This document shows, piece by piece, positions 49,343 to 58,525 of a stretch of 64,000 nucleotides of DNA. Each line of letters begins with the position of its first letter. Within the stretch, counting starts at the first letter, position 1. Both the position numbers and the translations under genes were made by a program. Origin of the DNA: UBA12567 sp964598425 (GTDB lineage: Bacteria; Planctomycetota; Phycisphaerae; Phycisphaerales; SM1A02); contig CAZRBV010000001.1 of assembly GCA_964598425.1 (NCBI GenBank), positions 62,001 to 126,000 on the forward strand. The letters run 5' to 3'. A model generated the notes under the pieces. The model was not told the origin of the DNA. It saw nothing but the letters and a program-made list of their open reading frames with translations, and made no database searches.

Positions 49343-50461
49343 ATGTCAAGTATTCAGATTGATCGACTTCTCGATACGGTGATTCGTCAGGACGCCTCCG
49401 ACCTCCACATTTCAGTGGGCCGGAAGCCGACGTTGCGTCTGAGCGGACGTCTGAGGAGTCTCGATACCAAGGTCCTCGACAACGAGGACGCTGTGGCGCT
49501 GATGAAATCGATCACGCCCGAGCGTTGTCAGCAGGAACTGCAGGAGCATGGCAGCACCGACTTCGGTTTTGCCTATGGCGACCGGGCCCGTTTCCGTGTC
49601 GCAGTCTTCCGGCAGCGCGGCAACATCAGCATCGTGTTGCGGCTCATTCCCAACGAGCTGCTGACCTTTGATCAGATCGGACTTCCGGAGATTGTGCGTG
49701 AACTGATTCGTCGGCCACGGGGGCTGTTCATCGTGACTGGCCCGACCGGTTCGGGTAAGACGACCAGCCTGGCCACGATGATTGACCACATCAATATGAG
49801 CTTCGATCGGCACATCGTGACGGTCGAGGATCCGATCGAGTACTACCACTACCACAAGAAGTCTGTGGTGAACCAGCGGGAAGTGGGGGTCGATGTCCCC
49901 TCGTTTGCCGAGGCGCTCCGTCGGGCATTGCGTCAGGACCCTGATGTCATCCTCGTGGGCGAAATGCGAGACCTTGAGACGATCGAGGCGGCTATCGCGG
50001 CCGCCGAGACGGGTCACCTGGTTTTCGCGACGCTTCATACGACCGGGGCCTCGGGCACCATCAACCGTGTGATTGACGCCTTCCCGACGAATCAACAGGA
50101 GCAGATTCGGGTGCAGCTCTCGGTGACCCTGCTTGCAGTGCTGTCGCAGCAATTGCTGCCTCGGGCGGACAAGCCGGGCCGCGTGGCGTCCTACGAGTTT
50201 CTGGTGGTGACGCCCGCCATCGCAAACCTGATCCGGGAGAACAAGACCTTCCGAATTGACTCGGCGATCCAGACGGGCAAGAAATTCGGCATGCAGTTGC
50301 TGGATGACCACCTGTGGAGTCTCTATGAGCGGGGCGTTATTGATGCTGAAGAGATGATCGACAAGGCCCGGGACGCCTCTGAGTTGACGAATCGGATTCA
50401 CAGGGTCGGAAAGTCGGTTGGCCGAACTGAACTCGACCAGGCGGACTCGACCAAAGCCTGA
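49343..50461 (+). CDS. pilT: PilT-type retraction ATPase
   Basis: A 372-residue hexameric ATPase that depolymerises type IV pili. PilT features: ASDLHISVGRKPTLRLSGRL, Walker A TGPTGSGKTTSLATMID, EDPIEYYHYHKKSVVNQREV, Walker B VILVGEMRDLETIEAAI, ATLHTTGASGTINRVID, and the retraction-specific AIRNLIRE-like element AIANLIRENKTF. No zinc motif, as expected. It is 37 bases after the first PilB-like gene and lies within a gsp-like gene order, where a retraction ATPase is unusual. Shine-Dalgarno weak. Confidence 0.94.
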   Translation: MSSIQIDRLLDTVIRQDASDLHISVGRKPTLRLSGRLRSLDTKVLDNEDAVALMKSITPERCQQELQEHGSTDFGFAYGDRARFRVAVFRQRGNISIVLRLIPNELLTFDQIGLPEIVRELIRRPRGLFIVTGPTGSGKTTSLATMIDHINMSFDRHIVTVEDPIEYYHYHKKSVVNQREVGVDVPSFAEALRRALRQDPDVILVGEMRDLETIEAAIAAAETGHLVFATLHTTGASGTINRVIDAFPTNQQEQIRVQLSVTLLAVLSQQLLPRADKPGRVASYEFLVVTPAIANLIRENKTFRIDSAIQTGKKFGMQLLDDHLWSLYERGVIDAEEMIDKARDASELTNRIHRVGKSVGRTELDQADSTKA

Positions 50462-50564
50462 TGCGATCATTGCATTGGGCCGGTGGCAATAGCAAGAAAG
50501 GTCCGTGTTGGGCCTTGCATTGGGATATTGAGCACGGCATACTCGGATACGGTTGATCGTTCCC

Positions 50565-50590
50565 GCCGGAAGTGCCTCTACGGCTCCGGC
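50565..50590 (+). other. Hairpin before the second pilB-like gene
   Basis: GCCGGA at 50565-50570 pairs with TCCGGC at 50585-50590, with an inner GCC/GGC pair. It ends just before an AGGAGG ribosome-binding site (50591-50596), so folding could affect access to it. Confidence 0.35.
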
Positions 50591-50632
50591 AGGAGGTTGA
50601 GCGTGGCGAGGGGCCCTGGCTCGGGTGTATAG
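50591..50632 (+). promoter_or_regulatory. Ribosome-binding site with a nine-codon frame ending at an in-frame amber codon
   Basis: AGGAGG (50591-50596), six bases, then GTG at 50603 opening MARGPGSGV and stopping at TAG 50630-50632. The frame is the same as that of the second PilB-like protein, whose first usable start is the TTG at 50645. This is either a leader peptide or the original start of pilB, interrupted by a nonsense codon. Confidence 0.5.
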
Positions 50633-50644
50633 GGAACTGGCCCA

Positions 50645-52555
50645 TTGTCCAAGAAACCACAATCAGGTAGCGGCGAGTCCGGACAATCTTCGTCCGAGGC
50701 TTCGGCGGCAGGCTCCGCGGCCAGCCGCGGCGGTACTTCGTCCAAGGCTCGATCCGGCTCAGGCAGTAGTGCTCGACCAAGTCGTCGGCGACGGAGTGAC
50801 GGGAGCGCCAGAGCAGAGCTCAAGGGGCGGAGGTTCGGCCGGATTCTGGTCAAGCTCGGCAAGTTGACCAGAGACGAGGTCCACGAAGCGCTCGCGATTC
50901 AGAAGCGACGGGTTCAGAAGGGAGAACGAACCAAGGTCGGCGAGATCCTGCTGGAGCTTGGCAAGATTACCGAGCAGGATGTGCTTCAGGTTCTGGCCGG
51001 GCAGATCGGCCTCGACTTCATCGAGTTGGATCCCGAGTCGATCGACGAGGCGCTGACGGAGCATCTTCCGGCGGAAACCGCCCGCACGTATCAGATTGTT
51101 CCGGTTGCATTCGACGCGGATCGACGAGCGATCACGATCGCGATGAAATCGGCGGACAACTACCGCGCGGTTGACGATCTTCGCCTGCTCATGGGATTCA
51201 AGGTACATGCGGTCGTGGCCCCGCCGGATGCTGTGGAAGCCGCGATTGATCGGCTCTATGGGACTGCTTCGCAGGCAGGCTCGTCCATGCTCGACGTCAT
51301 GGCCGCGCTTGAGGATTCGGACACGCTGGCCGCGCTGGAAGGGCGTGGAGAGTCGATCGACCTCGATCAACTCGCCGCGGCTTCGGAAGACAACAAGGTT
51401 GTCAAGCTCCTGAATCTCGTGCTGCTCCAGGCGATCAAAGACAAGGCGAGTGATATTCACTTTGAGCCTTTTGAGGAAGAGTTCAAGATGCGATACCGCA
51501 TCGACGGCGTGTTGTATGAGATGGTGCCACCACCGCCGCATCTGGCGCTGCCGATCGTCTCTCGAATCAAGGTCATGGCCAATCTGGATATTGCCGAGCG
51601 TCGACTTCCACAGGACGGTCGAATTGAGCTGACCGTGAATCAGAATCCCATCGATTTGCGTATCTCGGTGCTGCCGACCATGTATGGCGAGTCGGTCGTG
51701 ATGCGTGTGCTTGATCGAAGCAATGTCGAATTGGCGATCGATCGAGTCGGACTTCGTGATGACGAACTCGGGACGATGAACGAGCTCATTCGCAGGCCAA
51801 ACGGCGTGGTTCTCATTACAGGGCCGACCGGTTCAGGGAAGACGACGACCCTCTATGCGGCGCTGAGCGCCCTGAATTCTCCTGACACGAAGATTCTGAC
51901 GGCGGAAGACCCTGTCGAGTACGACATTGACGGCCTGGTTCAGTGTCAGGTGAACACAGATCAGGATCTGACCTTTGCCAGACTGCTCCGGTCATTCCTG
52001 CGGCAGGATCCCGACACGATTCTTGTCGGCGAGATTCGTGACCTTGAAACCGCTCAGATCGCGATTCAGGCGGCTTTGACCGGTCACCTTGTGTTCTCGA
52101 CTCTTCACACCAATGATGCGCCGTCAACGGTGCTGCGAATGATTGACCTTGGCGTAGAGTCGTTCCTGATCACTGCGACTGTTGAGGCGATCGTGGCGCA
52201 GCGGCTCGTGCGGCGGATCTGCTTGAAGTGCAAGAAGCAGTACACGCCCAGCGAAGCCGAGCTCATGGAGCTCGAATTGCGACCGGAGGACGTCGTTGGG
52301 CAGTCATTCTTCCGTGGTAACGGTTGCGAGCATTGCAACGGCAGTGGATACAAAGGCCGACTGGCCTTGTTTGAAATCATGACTATGGACGATGCGCTGC
52401 GTGAATTGATCATGCAGCAGGCCTCGACGGCACTTCTCAAGACTGAGTGCCGAAAGCGGGGTATGCGCACGCTTCGTGAATCGGGCCTCTTGTCCATATT
52501 CGACGGGCGCACCACCATCGATGAAGTTCTTCGTGAGACCATCAGCGAGGAGTAG
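50645..52555 (+). CDS. GspE/PilB-type assembly ATPase (second copy) with a Ser/Arg-rich N-terminus
   Basis: A 636-residue ATPase. The first ~60 residues are disordered, rich in Ser, Gly and Arg. Then come an MshEN domain (FGRILVKLGKLTRDEVHEAL) and the GspE core: ASDIHFEPFEEEFKMRYRID, Walker A TGPTGSGKTTTLYAAL, EDPVEYDIDG, Walker B ILVGEIRDLETAQIA, HLVFSTLHTNDAPSTVLR, and zinc cysteines CLKC...CEHCNGSGYKGR. The TTG at 50645 is the only start before the MshEN domain, since an in-frame TAG lies at 50630; AGGGA is nine bases upstream. It precedes gspF by 28 bases, so it is the probable cognate ATPase of the cluster. Confidence 0.9.
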   Translation: MSKKPQSGSGESGQSSSEASAAGSAASRGGTSSKARSGSGSSARPSRRRRSDGSARAELKGRRFGRILVKLGKLTRDEVHEALAIQKRRVQKGERTKVGEILLELGKITEQDVLQVLAGQIGLDFIELDPESIDEALTEHLPAETARTYQIVPVAFDADRRAITIAMKSADNYRAVDDLRLLMGFKVHAVVAPPDAVEAAIDRLYGTASQAGSSMLDVMAALEDSDTLAALEGRGESIDLDQLAAASEDNKVVKLLNLVLLQAIKDKASDIHFEPFEEEFKMRYRIDGVLYEMVPPPPHLALPIVSRIKVMANLDIAERRLPQDGRIELTVNQNPIDLRISVLPTMYGESVVMRVLDRSNVELAIDRVGLRDDELGTMNELIRRPNGVVLITGPTGSGKTTTLYAALSALNSPDTKILTAEDPVEYDIDGLVQCQVNTDQDLTFARLLRSFLRQDPDTILVGEIRDLETAQIAIQAALTGHLVFSTLHTNDAPSTVLRMIDLGVESFLITATVEAIVAQRLVRRICLKCKKQYTPSEAELMELELRPEDVVGQSFFRGNGCEHCNGSGYKGRLALFEIMTMDDALRELIMQQASTALLKTECRKRGMRTLRESGLLSIFDGRTTIDEVLRETISEE

Positions 52556-52557
52556 TT

Positions 52558-52571
52558 CCGGCTCTCGCCGG
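52558..52571 (+). other. Small hairpin between pilB-like and gspF-like genes
   Basis: CCGGC-TCTC-GCCGG, five base pairs, 12 bases before the ATG at 52584. It may modulate translation of the downstream gene. Confidence 0.3.
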
Positions 52572-52583
52572 TGAAAGCAACAT

Positions 52584-53924
52584 ATGGCGACGTATCAATA
52601 CGAAGCATTGGATTCCGCAGGCAAGCCGACAAGCGGGTCCGTCGAGGCTGGCAGCAGCGAAGACGCGATTCAGCAGATTCGCGGTCAGGGATTCTTCCCG
52701 ACATCGGTGACGCAAAGCGACGGTGACGGCGGCAAGAAGAAGGGCCGACTCAAGGGCTCCAGCAAGAAAAAGAGCAAGACTGCGCCGAAAGCCAAGAAGG
52801 GCAAGAAGGCCAAAGGCGAGAAAAAAGGCATCGAGATTAAGATCCCGAGCTTTGGCCCGGTCAAGATCAAGGTGCTGACCCAGTTCACGCGCCAACTCTC
52901 CACGCTGCAGGACGCGGGCCTGCCATTGCTGCGTTCACTTCAGATTCTGGAACAGCAGCAGAAACCAGGCAAACTCAAGGGCATTCTGAGCCAGGTTGTC
53001 ATGGATGTTGAAGCGGGCTCAACCCTTTCGGACGCATTTGCCAAGCACCCAAAGGGGTTCGACCGTCTGTACTGCAAAATGGTTGCGGCAGGCGAAGTCG
53101 GCGGTGTGCTTGACATCATTCTGCAGCGTCTGGCGAACTTCATGGAAAAGGCGGCGAGACTTCGCGCCCGGATCAAGGGTGCCATGATCTACCCGACGGT
53201 AGTCGTGATCATCGCGATCGCCATCGTGACCGGCATCATGTATTTCGTGATTCCGAAGTTTGAGGAGATCTTCGCGGACTTTGAAATCGAACTGCCCGGG
53301 CTTACGAAGTTTCTGATCAGTGCCAGTTCCTGGGTTGCCGGGAAGCAGCCCGGCCAGATGGTTCCTGGCTGGGCGGTCATTGTTGCTGCGCCGTTTGTGC
53401 TGATCGCCTTCATCAAAGTCTTCAAGAAGACTGGATTCGGCCGCGCTTCGATCGACTGGGGCGTCTTGAAGATTCCAGTTGTCGGCGTTCTGGTCGAGAA
53501 GACAACGGTGGCGAGGTTTACGCGAACTCTGGGAACTCTGGTATCTGCTGGCGTGCCGATTCTCGAGGCCGTCAACATTACGAGGGATACGTGCGGCAAT
53601 TGGGTCTTTGAGCGGGCACTTCAGCGTGTGCACGATTCGATTCGAGAAGGCGAGTCATTTGCGACACCGCTTCGAGAGTCAAAGGTGTGTGACGGGATCG
53701 TCGTCAACATGATTGATGTTGGCGAGGAAACAGGTGATCTCGACGTGATGCTTATGAAGGTTGCGGACAACTATGACGAAGAAGTCGACGTTGCCGTCCA
53801 GTCACTGCTGAGCCTTGTGGAACCGCTGCTCGTTGTTGTACTTGGCACGGTAGTCGGTGGCATCGTGCTGGCACTCTTCATGCCGCTGGTCAAGATGATT
53901 CAGTCGGTCTCGGAGAACCAATAG
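52584..53924 (+). CDS. GspF/PilC-type inner membrane platform protein
   Basis: A 446-residue integral membrane protein that couples the ATPase to the pseudopilus. It starts with the usual YQYEALDSAGKPTSGSVEA; two T2SSF domains follow (FTRQLSTLQDAGLPLLRSLQ; FTRTLGTLVSAGVPILEAVN), with three membrane segments (for example YPTVVVIIAIAIVTGIMYFV and the C-terminal LLVVVLGTVVGGIVLALFMP). Oddity: a ~35-residue Lys/Gly-rich insert (residues ~50-85) between the N-terminal domain and the first T2SSF domain. Its stop shares bases with the next gene's GTG alternative start. Confidence 0.93.
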   Translation: MATYQYEALDSAGKPTSGSVEAGSSEDAIQQIRGQGFFPTSVTQSDGDGGKKKGRLKGSSKKKSKTAPKAKKGKKAKGEKKGIEIKIPSFGPVKIKVLTQFTRQLSTLQDAGLPLLRSLQILEQQQKPGKLKGILSQVVMDVEAGSTLSDAFAKHPKGFDRLYCKMVAAGEVGGVLDIILQRLANFMEKAARLRARIKGAMIYPTVVVIIAIAIVTGIMYFVIPKFEEIFADFEIELPGLTKFLISASSWVAGKQPGQMVPGWAVIVAAPFVLIAFIKVFKKTGFGRASIDWGVLKIPVVGVLVEKTTVARFTRTLGTLVSAGVPILEAVNITRDTCGNWVFERALQRVHDSIREGESFATPLRESKVCDGIVVNMIDVGEETGDLDVMLMKVADNYDEEVDVAVQSLLSLVEPLLVVVLGTVVGGIVLALFMPLVKMIQSVSENQ

Positions 53925-53926
53925 TG

Positions 53927-55171
53927 ATGCGGCAGCGAGCCTTCACAATGGTCGAGATCCTCGTCACGATGGGAATCATCGTCGTGTTGATCGGTCTGCT
54001 CATCGTCGCTGCTGGCGGCGCACGGCAGGGGGCCATGGTTGCAACAACGCAGTCGCGGCTGAAGGCGCTTTCGCAGGCGGTCACCCGGTTCGAAGCCGAT
54101 ACCGGATACCTTCCACCGGTACTCGACAATGACCGTGCCGGGCTCGACGGGCTGGAGCCGACCCGGAATCGAGTGAACGGCTACCCCGCGTATCTGACTG
54201 CGATGCAGCGGCGGTATTCCTACACCTCGGCCGCCGAGTATCTGCTTGGTTATGGCGATGAGCAGCATGATGGGTATGGCTACAGCCCTGACGATCCATC
54301 TGCTGCGACGAGCGGCACACTCGGATTGCGACGGCCTGGAGACGACGGCTTCTGGAATGCCAGTTGGGCTGATGGTGTTGGTGCCGACACAGGACGTCCG
54401 GAACTCTGCGAGCGGCGACCCGATCGATCGGGGGTTCTGGGCGCCGTGCTTGGCCCCTATCTCGAACTCGATGATCCGGCGATGGTCGGCACGCTCGGGT
54501 GGGACGGCGATTGTGATCAGGAGGACGAAGAATCTACCGGGCACTGGGACTTTGGTGCATGGGATGGCTCAGTCGATCCGGCGACGAATCAGCCTCTTGT
54601 CCTGTTTCCTGACGACCCGGACTACAAGTCATGTGGTCCGAAAGTCATCGTTGATGCATGGGGAACACCTATTCGCTACTACCGCATCAACCATCCGCCC
54701 GGTCAGCCGAGCATCCAGTACCCCCCCGATTATCAGCCTGCGAGCGGATGGAGTTACTCACCCTCAATGGCCGAGTACTTTGCGCTGCGGCCGTGGGAAT
54801 TCGGTGATGGCGAGGACACGGTCTGGTGGTTTGATGATGGTGGGCAGCGGTGGGGGGACTACGGTCCGCTGGAGAGTGGGGGAGGCAAAGGCGATCCCAC
54901 GGTTCCTCGGAAATTGCTGAGTGCGCGTTTCGCCTTTCTGTCCGCGGGACCGAACCGTCGCATCTACGATTGGGCACGGCAGGACTTTCCGGGTGAAGCG
55001 ATCAGTGGCCTCTCAGACGGACGCGGCGACCACGCCGCGTTCGATGACGCTGCGTCGGGTTGGTACGAGGACGGAATGGATTTGCGATGGCTTGGCAAAC
55101 CCGCGTTTGACACGGGCGTCATTGCGACCGAGGAAGCCAATCGAGACAACATCGTGGAGGTCGGACAATGA
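53927..55171 (+). CDS. GspG-like pseudopilin, unusually large
   Basis: A 414-residue prepilin-like protein. The class III signal is MRQRA|FTMVEILVTMGIIVVLIGLL, with Ala rather than Gly at -1 and Glu at +5. The C-terminal part carries GspG-like features: VDAWGTPIRYYRIN (compare DPWGNPY) and FAFLSAGPNRRIYD (compare the calcium loop xSxGADG). The 250 residues between are Asp/Gly/Tyr-rich and absent from typical GspG (~140 residues). GTG 53924 overlaps the gspF stop; ATG 53927 is preferred. It overlaps the next gene by four bases. Confidence 0.8.
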   Translation: MRQRAFTMVEILVTMGIIVVLIGLLIVAAGGARQGAMVATTQSRLKALSQAVTRFEADTGYLPPVLDNDRAGLDGLEPTRNRVNGYPAYLTAMQRRYSYTSAAEYLLGYGDEQHDGYGYSPDDPSAATSGTLGLRRPGDDGFWNASWADGVGADTGRPELCERRPDRSGVLGAVLGPYLELDDPAMVGTLGWDGDCDQEDEESTGHWDFGAWDGSVDPATNQPLVLFPDDPDYKSCGPKVIVDAWGTPIRYYRINHPPGQPSIQYPPDYQPASGWSYSPSMAEYFALRPWEFGDGEDTVWWFDDGGQRWGDYGPLESGGGKGDPTVPRKLLSARFAFLSAGPNRRIYDWARQDFPGEAISGLSDGRGDHAAFDDAASGWYEDGMDLRWLGKPAFDTGVIATEEANRDNIVEVGQ

Positions 55172-56037
55172 TCCACTTGCGACCAATTGCATGGCGTCGA
55201 GCCTTCACGATGATCGAGTTGATGATCGCCATTGTGATTATCAGCATTCTGGCGGCCATCACGCTGTCTATCGGATCGGCCGTTCTCGAGTCGGCTGATC
55301 GTCGGAAGACGCAGGACATGCTGAGCCTGCTCGATGCGGCCATGATCGAATACGAACAACACACTGGGCGTGCGATGACCTACGGGCAGGGAGATGCCGA
55401 CGGGAGTCAGCCGTACGTTGACAAGCCACTTCCCGACCAGAGTTGGTACGACGTTTCTGTTCGAGGTGTGTACGGTCAATCGCAGCCAGATGGCATCGGC
55501 TTTCTGGAAGACTTCTCGGTGGCTCCTGGTGACTTTGAGAGTTGGGAAACTGCGATATCGAACCGGGGTGGACGCAGGCTGATGATTGAAGTGGTGAATC
55601 GGCTGAAGTCGGTCGATGCGTGCAAGGCGATCCTTGCGAAGATTCCGAGCGACTTCTGGGAACACATTGATCCGGACTCACAGCAGAGCGATGCCTATCT
55701 GGTCGACACCTGGGGGCGGCCGGTCGTCGTCGTCTTCGCTGGCCGCGACTGGTTTACCCGCGCTGCTGCAGGTTCAGGTCTCAACGACGCCGAGATCGAC
55801 GGCGCGGCTGATACGCCGCGGCGAGATCAGGATGGAACGATTCGGACGTATGAGGAACGGGCGTTCGGTCCAGGCTCGAGCGGCCGCGCCTACTTCCTGA
55901 GCGCGGGGCCTGACCAGCGATATGGCTGGGTTGGAGTAACGACGGCTCAGGGTGAGACGTTCGCCCCTGATCGGGAAGATGTCCGTTACCTCAGAACCGA
56001 GGACAACCTCTATTCGTACGGAGTGCGTCAATGGTGA
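55168..56037 (+). CDS. GspG/GspH-like pseudopilin
   Basis: A 289-residue prepilin-like protein with signal WRRA|FTMIELMIAIVIISILAAI (Ala at -1, Glu at +5). The C-terminus repeats the GspG-like pattern of its neighbour: YLVDTWGRPVVVVFAG and RAYFLSAGPDQRYGW, so the two are likely diverged duplicates. The middle has a helical segment with ISNRGGRRLMIEVVNRLKSV. Start and stop overlap adjacent genes by four and seven bases. Likely a minor pseudopilin; exact equivalence is uncertain. Confidence 0.78.
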   Translation: MIHLRPIAWRRAFTMIELMIAIVIISILAAITLSIGSAVLESADRRKTQDMLSLLDAAMIEYEQHTGRAMTYGQGDADGSQPYVDKPLPDQSWYDVSVRGVYGQSQPDGIGFLEDFSVAPGDFESWETAISNRGGRRLMIEVVNRLKSVDACKAILAKIPSDFWEHIDPDSQQSDAYLVDTWGRPVVVVFAGRDWFTRAAAGSGLNDAEIDGAADTPRRDQDGTIRTYEERAFGPGSSGRAYFLSAGPDQRYGWVGVTTAQGETFAPDREDVRYLRTEDNLYSYGVRQW

Positions 56038-57143
56038 GCCGTGGGTACAGCCAGGCGATCCGAGCGGCCTTCACGCTCATCGAGCTGTTGGCTGTGGTTG
56101 CCATCATCGGGGTGCTTGGTCTGGCCACCGTTGCGTCGTATCAGTCCATCGCTTCGGATGTGCGGCGGGCTGGTGCAGTGGAGGATGTCAAGAATATGCT
56201 CACGGTCGCTCGCCAGGCTGCCATTGAGGATGGCAGGCCGACCGCATTGGTCTTCCGTCCGGTGCTGACCGCGCCGGGTGTGCAGCAATTGGAAGCGGTG
56301 GTGGCGCAGTACACGGGTGATGCGTTTCCGTGGATCCCGGATCCGGACTTGGGGGATCCCGGTGTCGTGAGTCAGCCGCGGACAGCGCGCTTTGCACCGA
56401 TCCCGTCGGGCAAGCCGATGCGGCTCGCCGAAGGCATCGGGGTTGCGGTTCCCGGGCACCGGCTGTCCAACTTGAGCGACTGGAGCAACACGCCGACTAC
56501 GGATCCGATGGCCTACGACGGCGACATGCAGTATCTCGTCCCAAGCCAGTTTGCTTCAAAACTTCCCGAAGTGCCAGGTCAGATGATCGGCATCCTGTTC
56601 TCGGGCGATGGCTCGGTCGCCAACGTCGTGCACGCAGCCGACGCCGATTGGTTGTGGGTAGATTTCAATGCTGACGGCCTGCAGCGGTATGAGGGGCTTG
56701 ACTACTGCAACCGACCGGATCCCGGTGGGTTCAATGCGCCCGACGCATGCCCCCCCTCAGCCGACCCGAATCAAGAGGTCAATGCCTGGTCCCCGCCTTC
56801 TGCCGGCTGCTACGTCGGCGCCCGCTATCGCCTGAGCGACGGGATGCATGTTCCGACCAAAGACATGTGGGAGGACAACGAAGCCGAGCGGCTTCCTGTC
56901 TGCCAGCAGAATCTCGATGACGAGCCGCTGGTCGTGACCGGCGCATGGCTGGCGATTTATGACGAGCGCGATGCCCGCGAACAGAACGACCCTATGCAAT
57001 GGATTGATTCGTCGACGGTTCAGCTTCGCCGCAAGGGGGTGAGCCTTCGCGCCGCGGCGTTGCGAGACTTCATCGATGCCAATGCCAGGCAGCTGCACTT
57101 CAACAGGTTCAGTGGAATCCCGATGGAGGCTGCGAACCGATGA
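56031..57143 (+). CDS. GspH/FimT-like pseudopilin
   Basis: A 370-residue prepilin-like protein with signal IRAA|FTLIELLAVVAIIGVLGLA (Ala at -1, Glu at +5). Right after the N-terminal helix it has the GspH pattern VEDVKNMLTVARQAAIEDGRPTALVF. The remaining ~270 residues, with DFNADGLQRYEGLDYC and several Trp/Asp-rich stretches, have no recognised family. Coupled to both neighbours by overlaps of seven and four bases. It is about twice the size of usual GspH. Confidence 0.78.
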   Translation: MVSRGYSQAIRAAFTLIELLAVVAIIGVLGLATVASYQSIASDVRRAGAVEDVKNMLTVARQAAIEDGRPTALVFRPVLTAPGVQQLEAVVAQYTGDAFPWIPDPDLGDPGVVSQPRTARFAPIPSGKPMRLAEGIGVAVPGHRLSNLSDWSNTPTTDPMAYDGDMQYLVPSQFASKLPEVPGQMIGILFSGDGSVANVVHAADADWLWVDFNADGLQRYEGLDYCNRPDPGGFNAPDACPPSADPNQEVNAWSPPSAGCYVGARYRLSDGMHVPTKDMWEDNEAERLPVCQQNLDDEPLVVTGAWLAIYDERDAREQNDPMQWIDSSTVQLRRKGVSLRAAALRDFIDANARQLHFNRFSGIPMEAANR

Positions 57144-58525
57144 TCCACGCGACTCGCCCCATCCTTCGCCGCGGCTTCTCGCTCATCGAGTTACTGATGG
57201 CGATCTTTATTCTCGGCATCGGCCTGATCAGCATTGCGGCGCTGTTCCCCGCCGGCGTGCTGCTGCAGCAACGAGCCGAGGATGAACTCAATGGGCCGCT
57301 GGTCGCAGCGCATGCAATTGAGCTCATTCGTTCGCGTCTCTCCCCAGATGACTTTGGCTCCTGGTGGGATTACATGGATGCGAAGGTGGACTGGGACGGG
57401 CACGAAGGAGCCAAGAACGGGGTCGTTGAGAAACTGTTCAACGAACGGGCAAACAACCCGGCATCGTGGCTGGCCAGAGACACCTGGCCCTGGATGCGAC
57501 CAGCGATGGTTGTGTCGTCAACAAACGGCGCGGTTGTGCCGGGCTCGCTGGATATATTCAACGCAACCGAGTGGAACAACGAAGGTGATACGATCGGTGA
57601 GCACACGCTCCCGAATGCCCACCCGTGGAAGCGATTCCTGTCGTTCGATCCGTATGGTGATATCAACGATCGACTTGGCATTCCCTGCCATTCGCGCGAG
57701 ATCATTCGTGAGGATGCCAACGGCATCGAACTCACGGGCGAACCGGACATGCCATATCTGTCCGTGCCTGAAGTCTTCATTCTGCCGGGTGAGCGGCAAT
57801 GGCCGCTGGAAGATCAGGCTGGCCGGACGGCGAAGTACTTCTGGGACTGTGTTTTCAGGCGTGTTGGTGGAACGGTGCAGGTTGGTGTGTTCGTCTACCG
57901 CGTCCAGAAGGAAGCAGCGAGTACACCCCCCTGGAGTCCTCAGCCGATTGTGGCAAGTGGCGATGTGCAGCGGCTTGTTCCGCCCGTGCCCTGGGTGCAG
58001 GATCTGAACGACCCGGACGCTCAGTTCGGTTCGTGGGAGGTCGGGATGGCAGGCCAGCAGTTCGCCGGTCAGTATGGCACTGATCCGCTTCCTGGTGCCG
58101 CCTCCGGCGATGCGTTCGATCCCAACGACCCCGCCTACGGGTGGCAGTGGCCTTCGCAGTATCTGCTGGATCAGTACGGGAGCATCCACCGCGTGGCGTC
58201 GGGGCGTACGCGCCAAGGGGACAACGAGACGCCCGTGTCGCTGAGCGCCCCGGTCCCATCACCGCTTGTCTTGTGCGGCCTCGACCGTACAGACCTCGAT
58301 CAGGATTACAACAGGGTCGAGCCACAACTGTTTACGGCCAGTTCGATTCTCCCGGCGGGGACGATGAACACGATGTCGCGGCCGTATCACTTCCCTCAGG
58401 GACTCGTGCTGCCGGAGTCAGTACCCGTCGTTGACCGGCTGTGGTATGTGCCGCCGAGGGTCACAACCGAGCAGGGTCTGACATATCGATTGATTCCAGT
58501 GTACGCAACGGTGTCGAATCTGTGA
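57140..58525 (+). CDS. PilV/GspI-like pseudopilin
   Basis: A 461-residue prepilin-like protein. The signal is ILRRG|FSLIELLMAIFILGIGLISI, the only one of the five with Gly at -1, followed by AALFPAGVLLQQRAEDELNG, a pattern typical of PilV/GspI. The large C-terminal domain contains Trp/Pro-rich strands (PGERQWPLEDQAGRTAKYFW; WQWPSQYLLDQYGSIHRVAS) and is unrecognised. Its stop TGA overlaps the next ATG by one base. Confidence 0.78.
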   Translation: MIHATRPILRRGFSLIELLMAIFILGIGLISIAALFPAGVLLQQRAEDELNGPLVAAHAIELIRSRLSPDDFGSWWDYMDAKVDWDGHEGAKNGVVEKLFNERANNPASWLARDTWPWMRPAMVVSSTNGAVVPGSLDIFNATEWNNEGDTIGEHTLPNAHPWKRFLSFDPYGDINDRLGIPCHSREIIREDANGIELTGEPDMPYLSVPEVFILPGERQWPLEDQAGRTAKYFWDCVFRRVGGTVQVGVFVYRVQKEAASTPPWSPQPIVASGDVQRLVPPVPWVQDLNDPDAQFGSWEVGMAGQQFAGQYGTDPLPGAASGDAFDPNDPAYGWQWPSQYLLDQYGSIHRVASGRTRQGDNETPVSLSAPVPSPLVLCGLDRTDLDQDYNRVEPQLFTASSILPAGTMNTMSRPYHFPQGLVLPESVPVVDRLWYVPPRVTTEQGLTYRLIPVYATVSNL

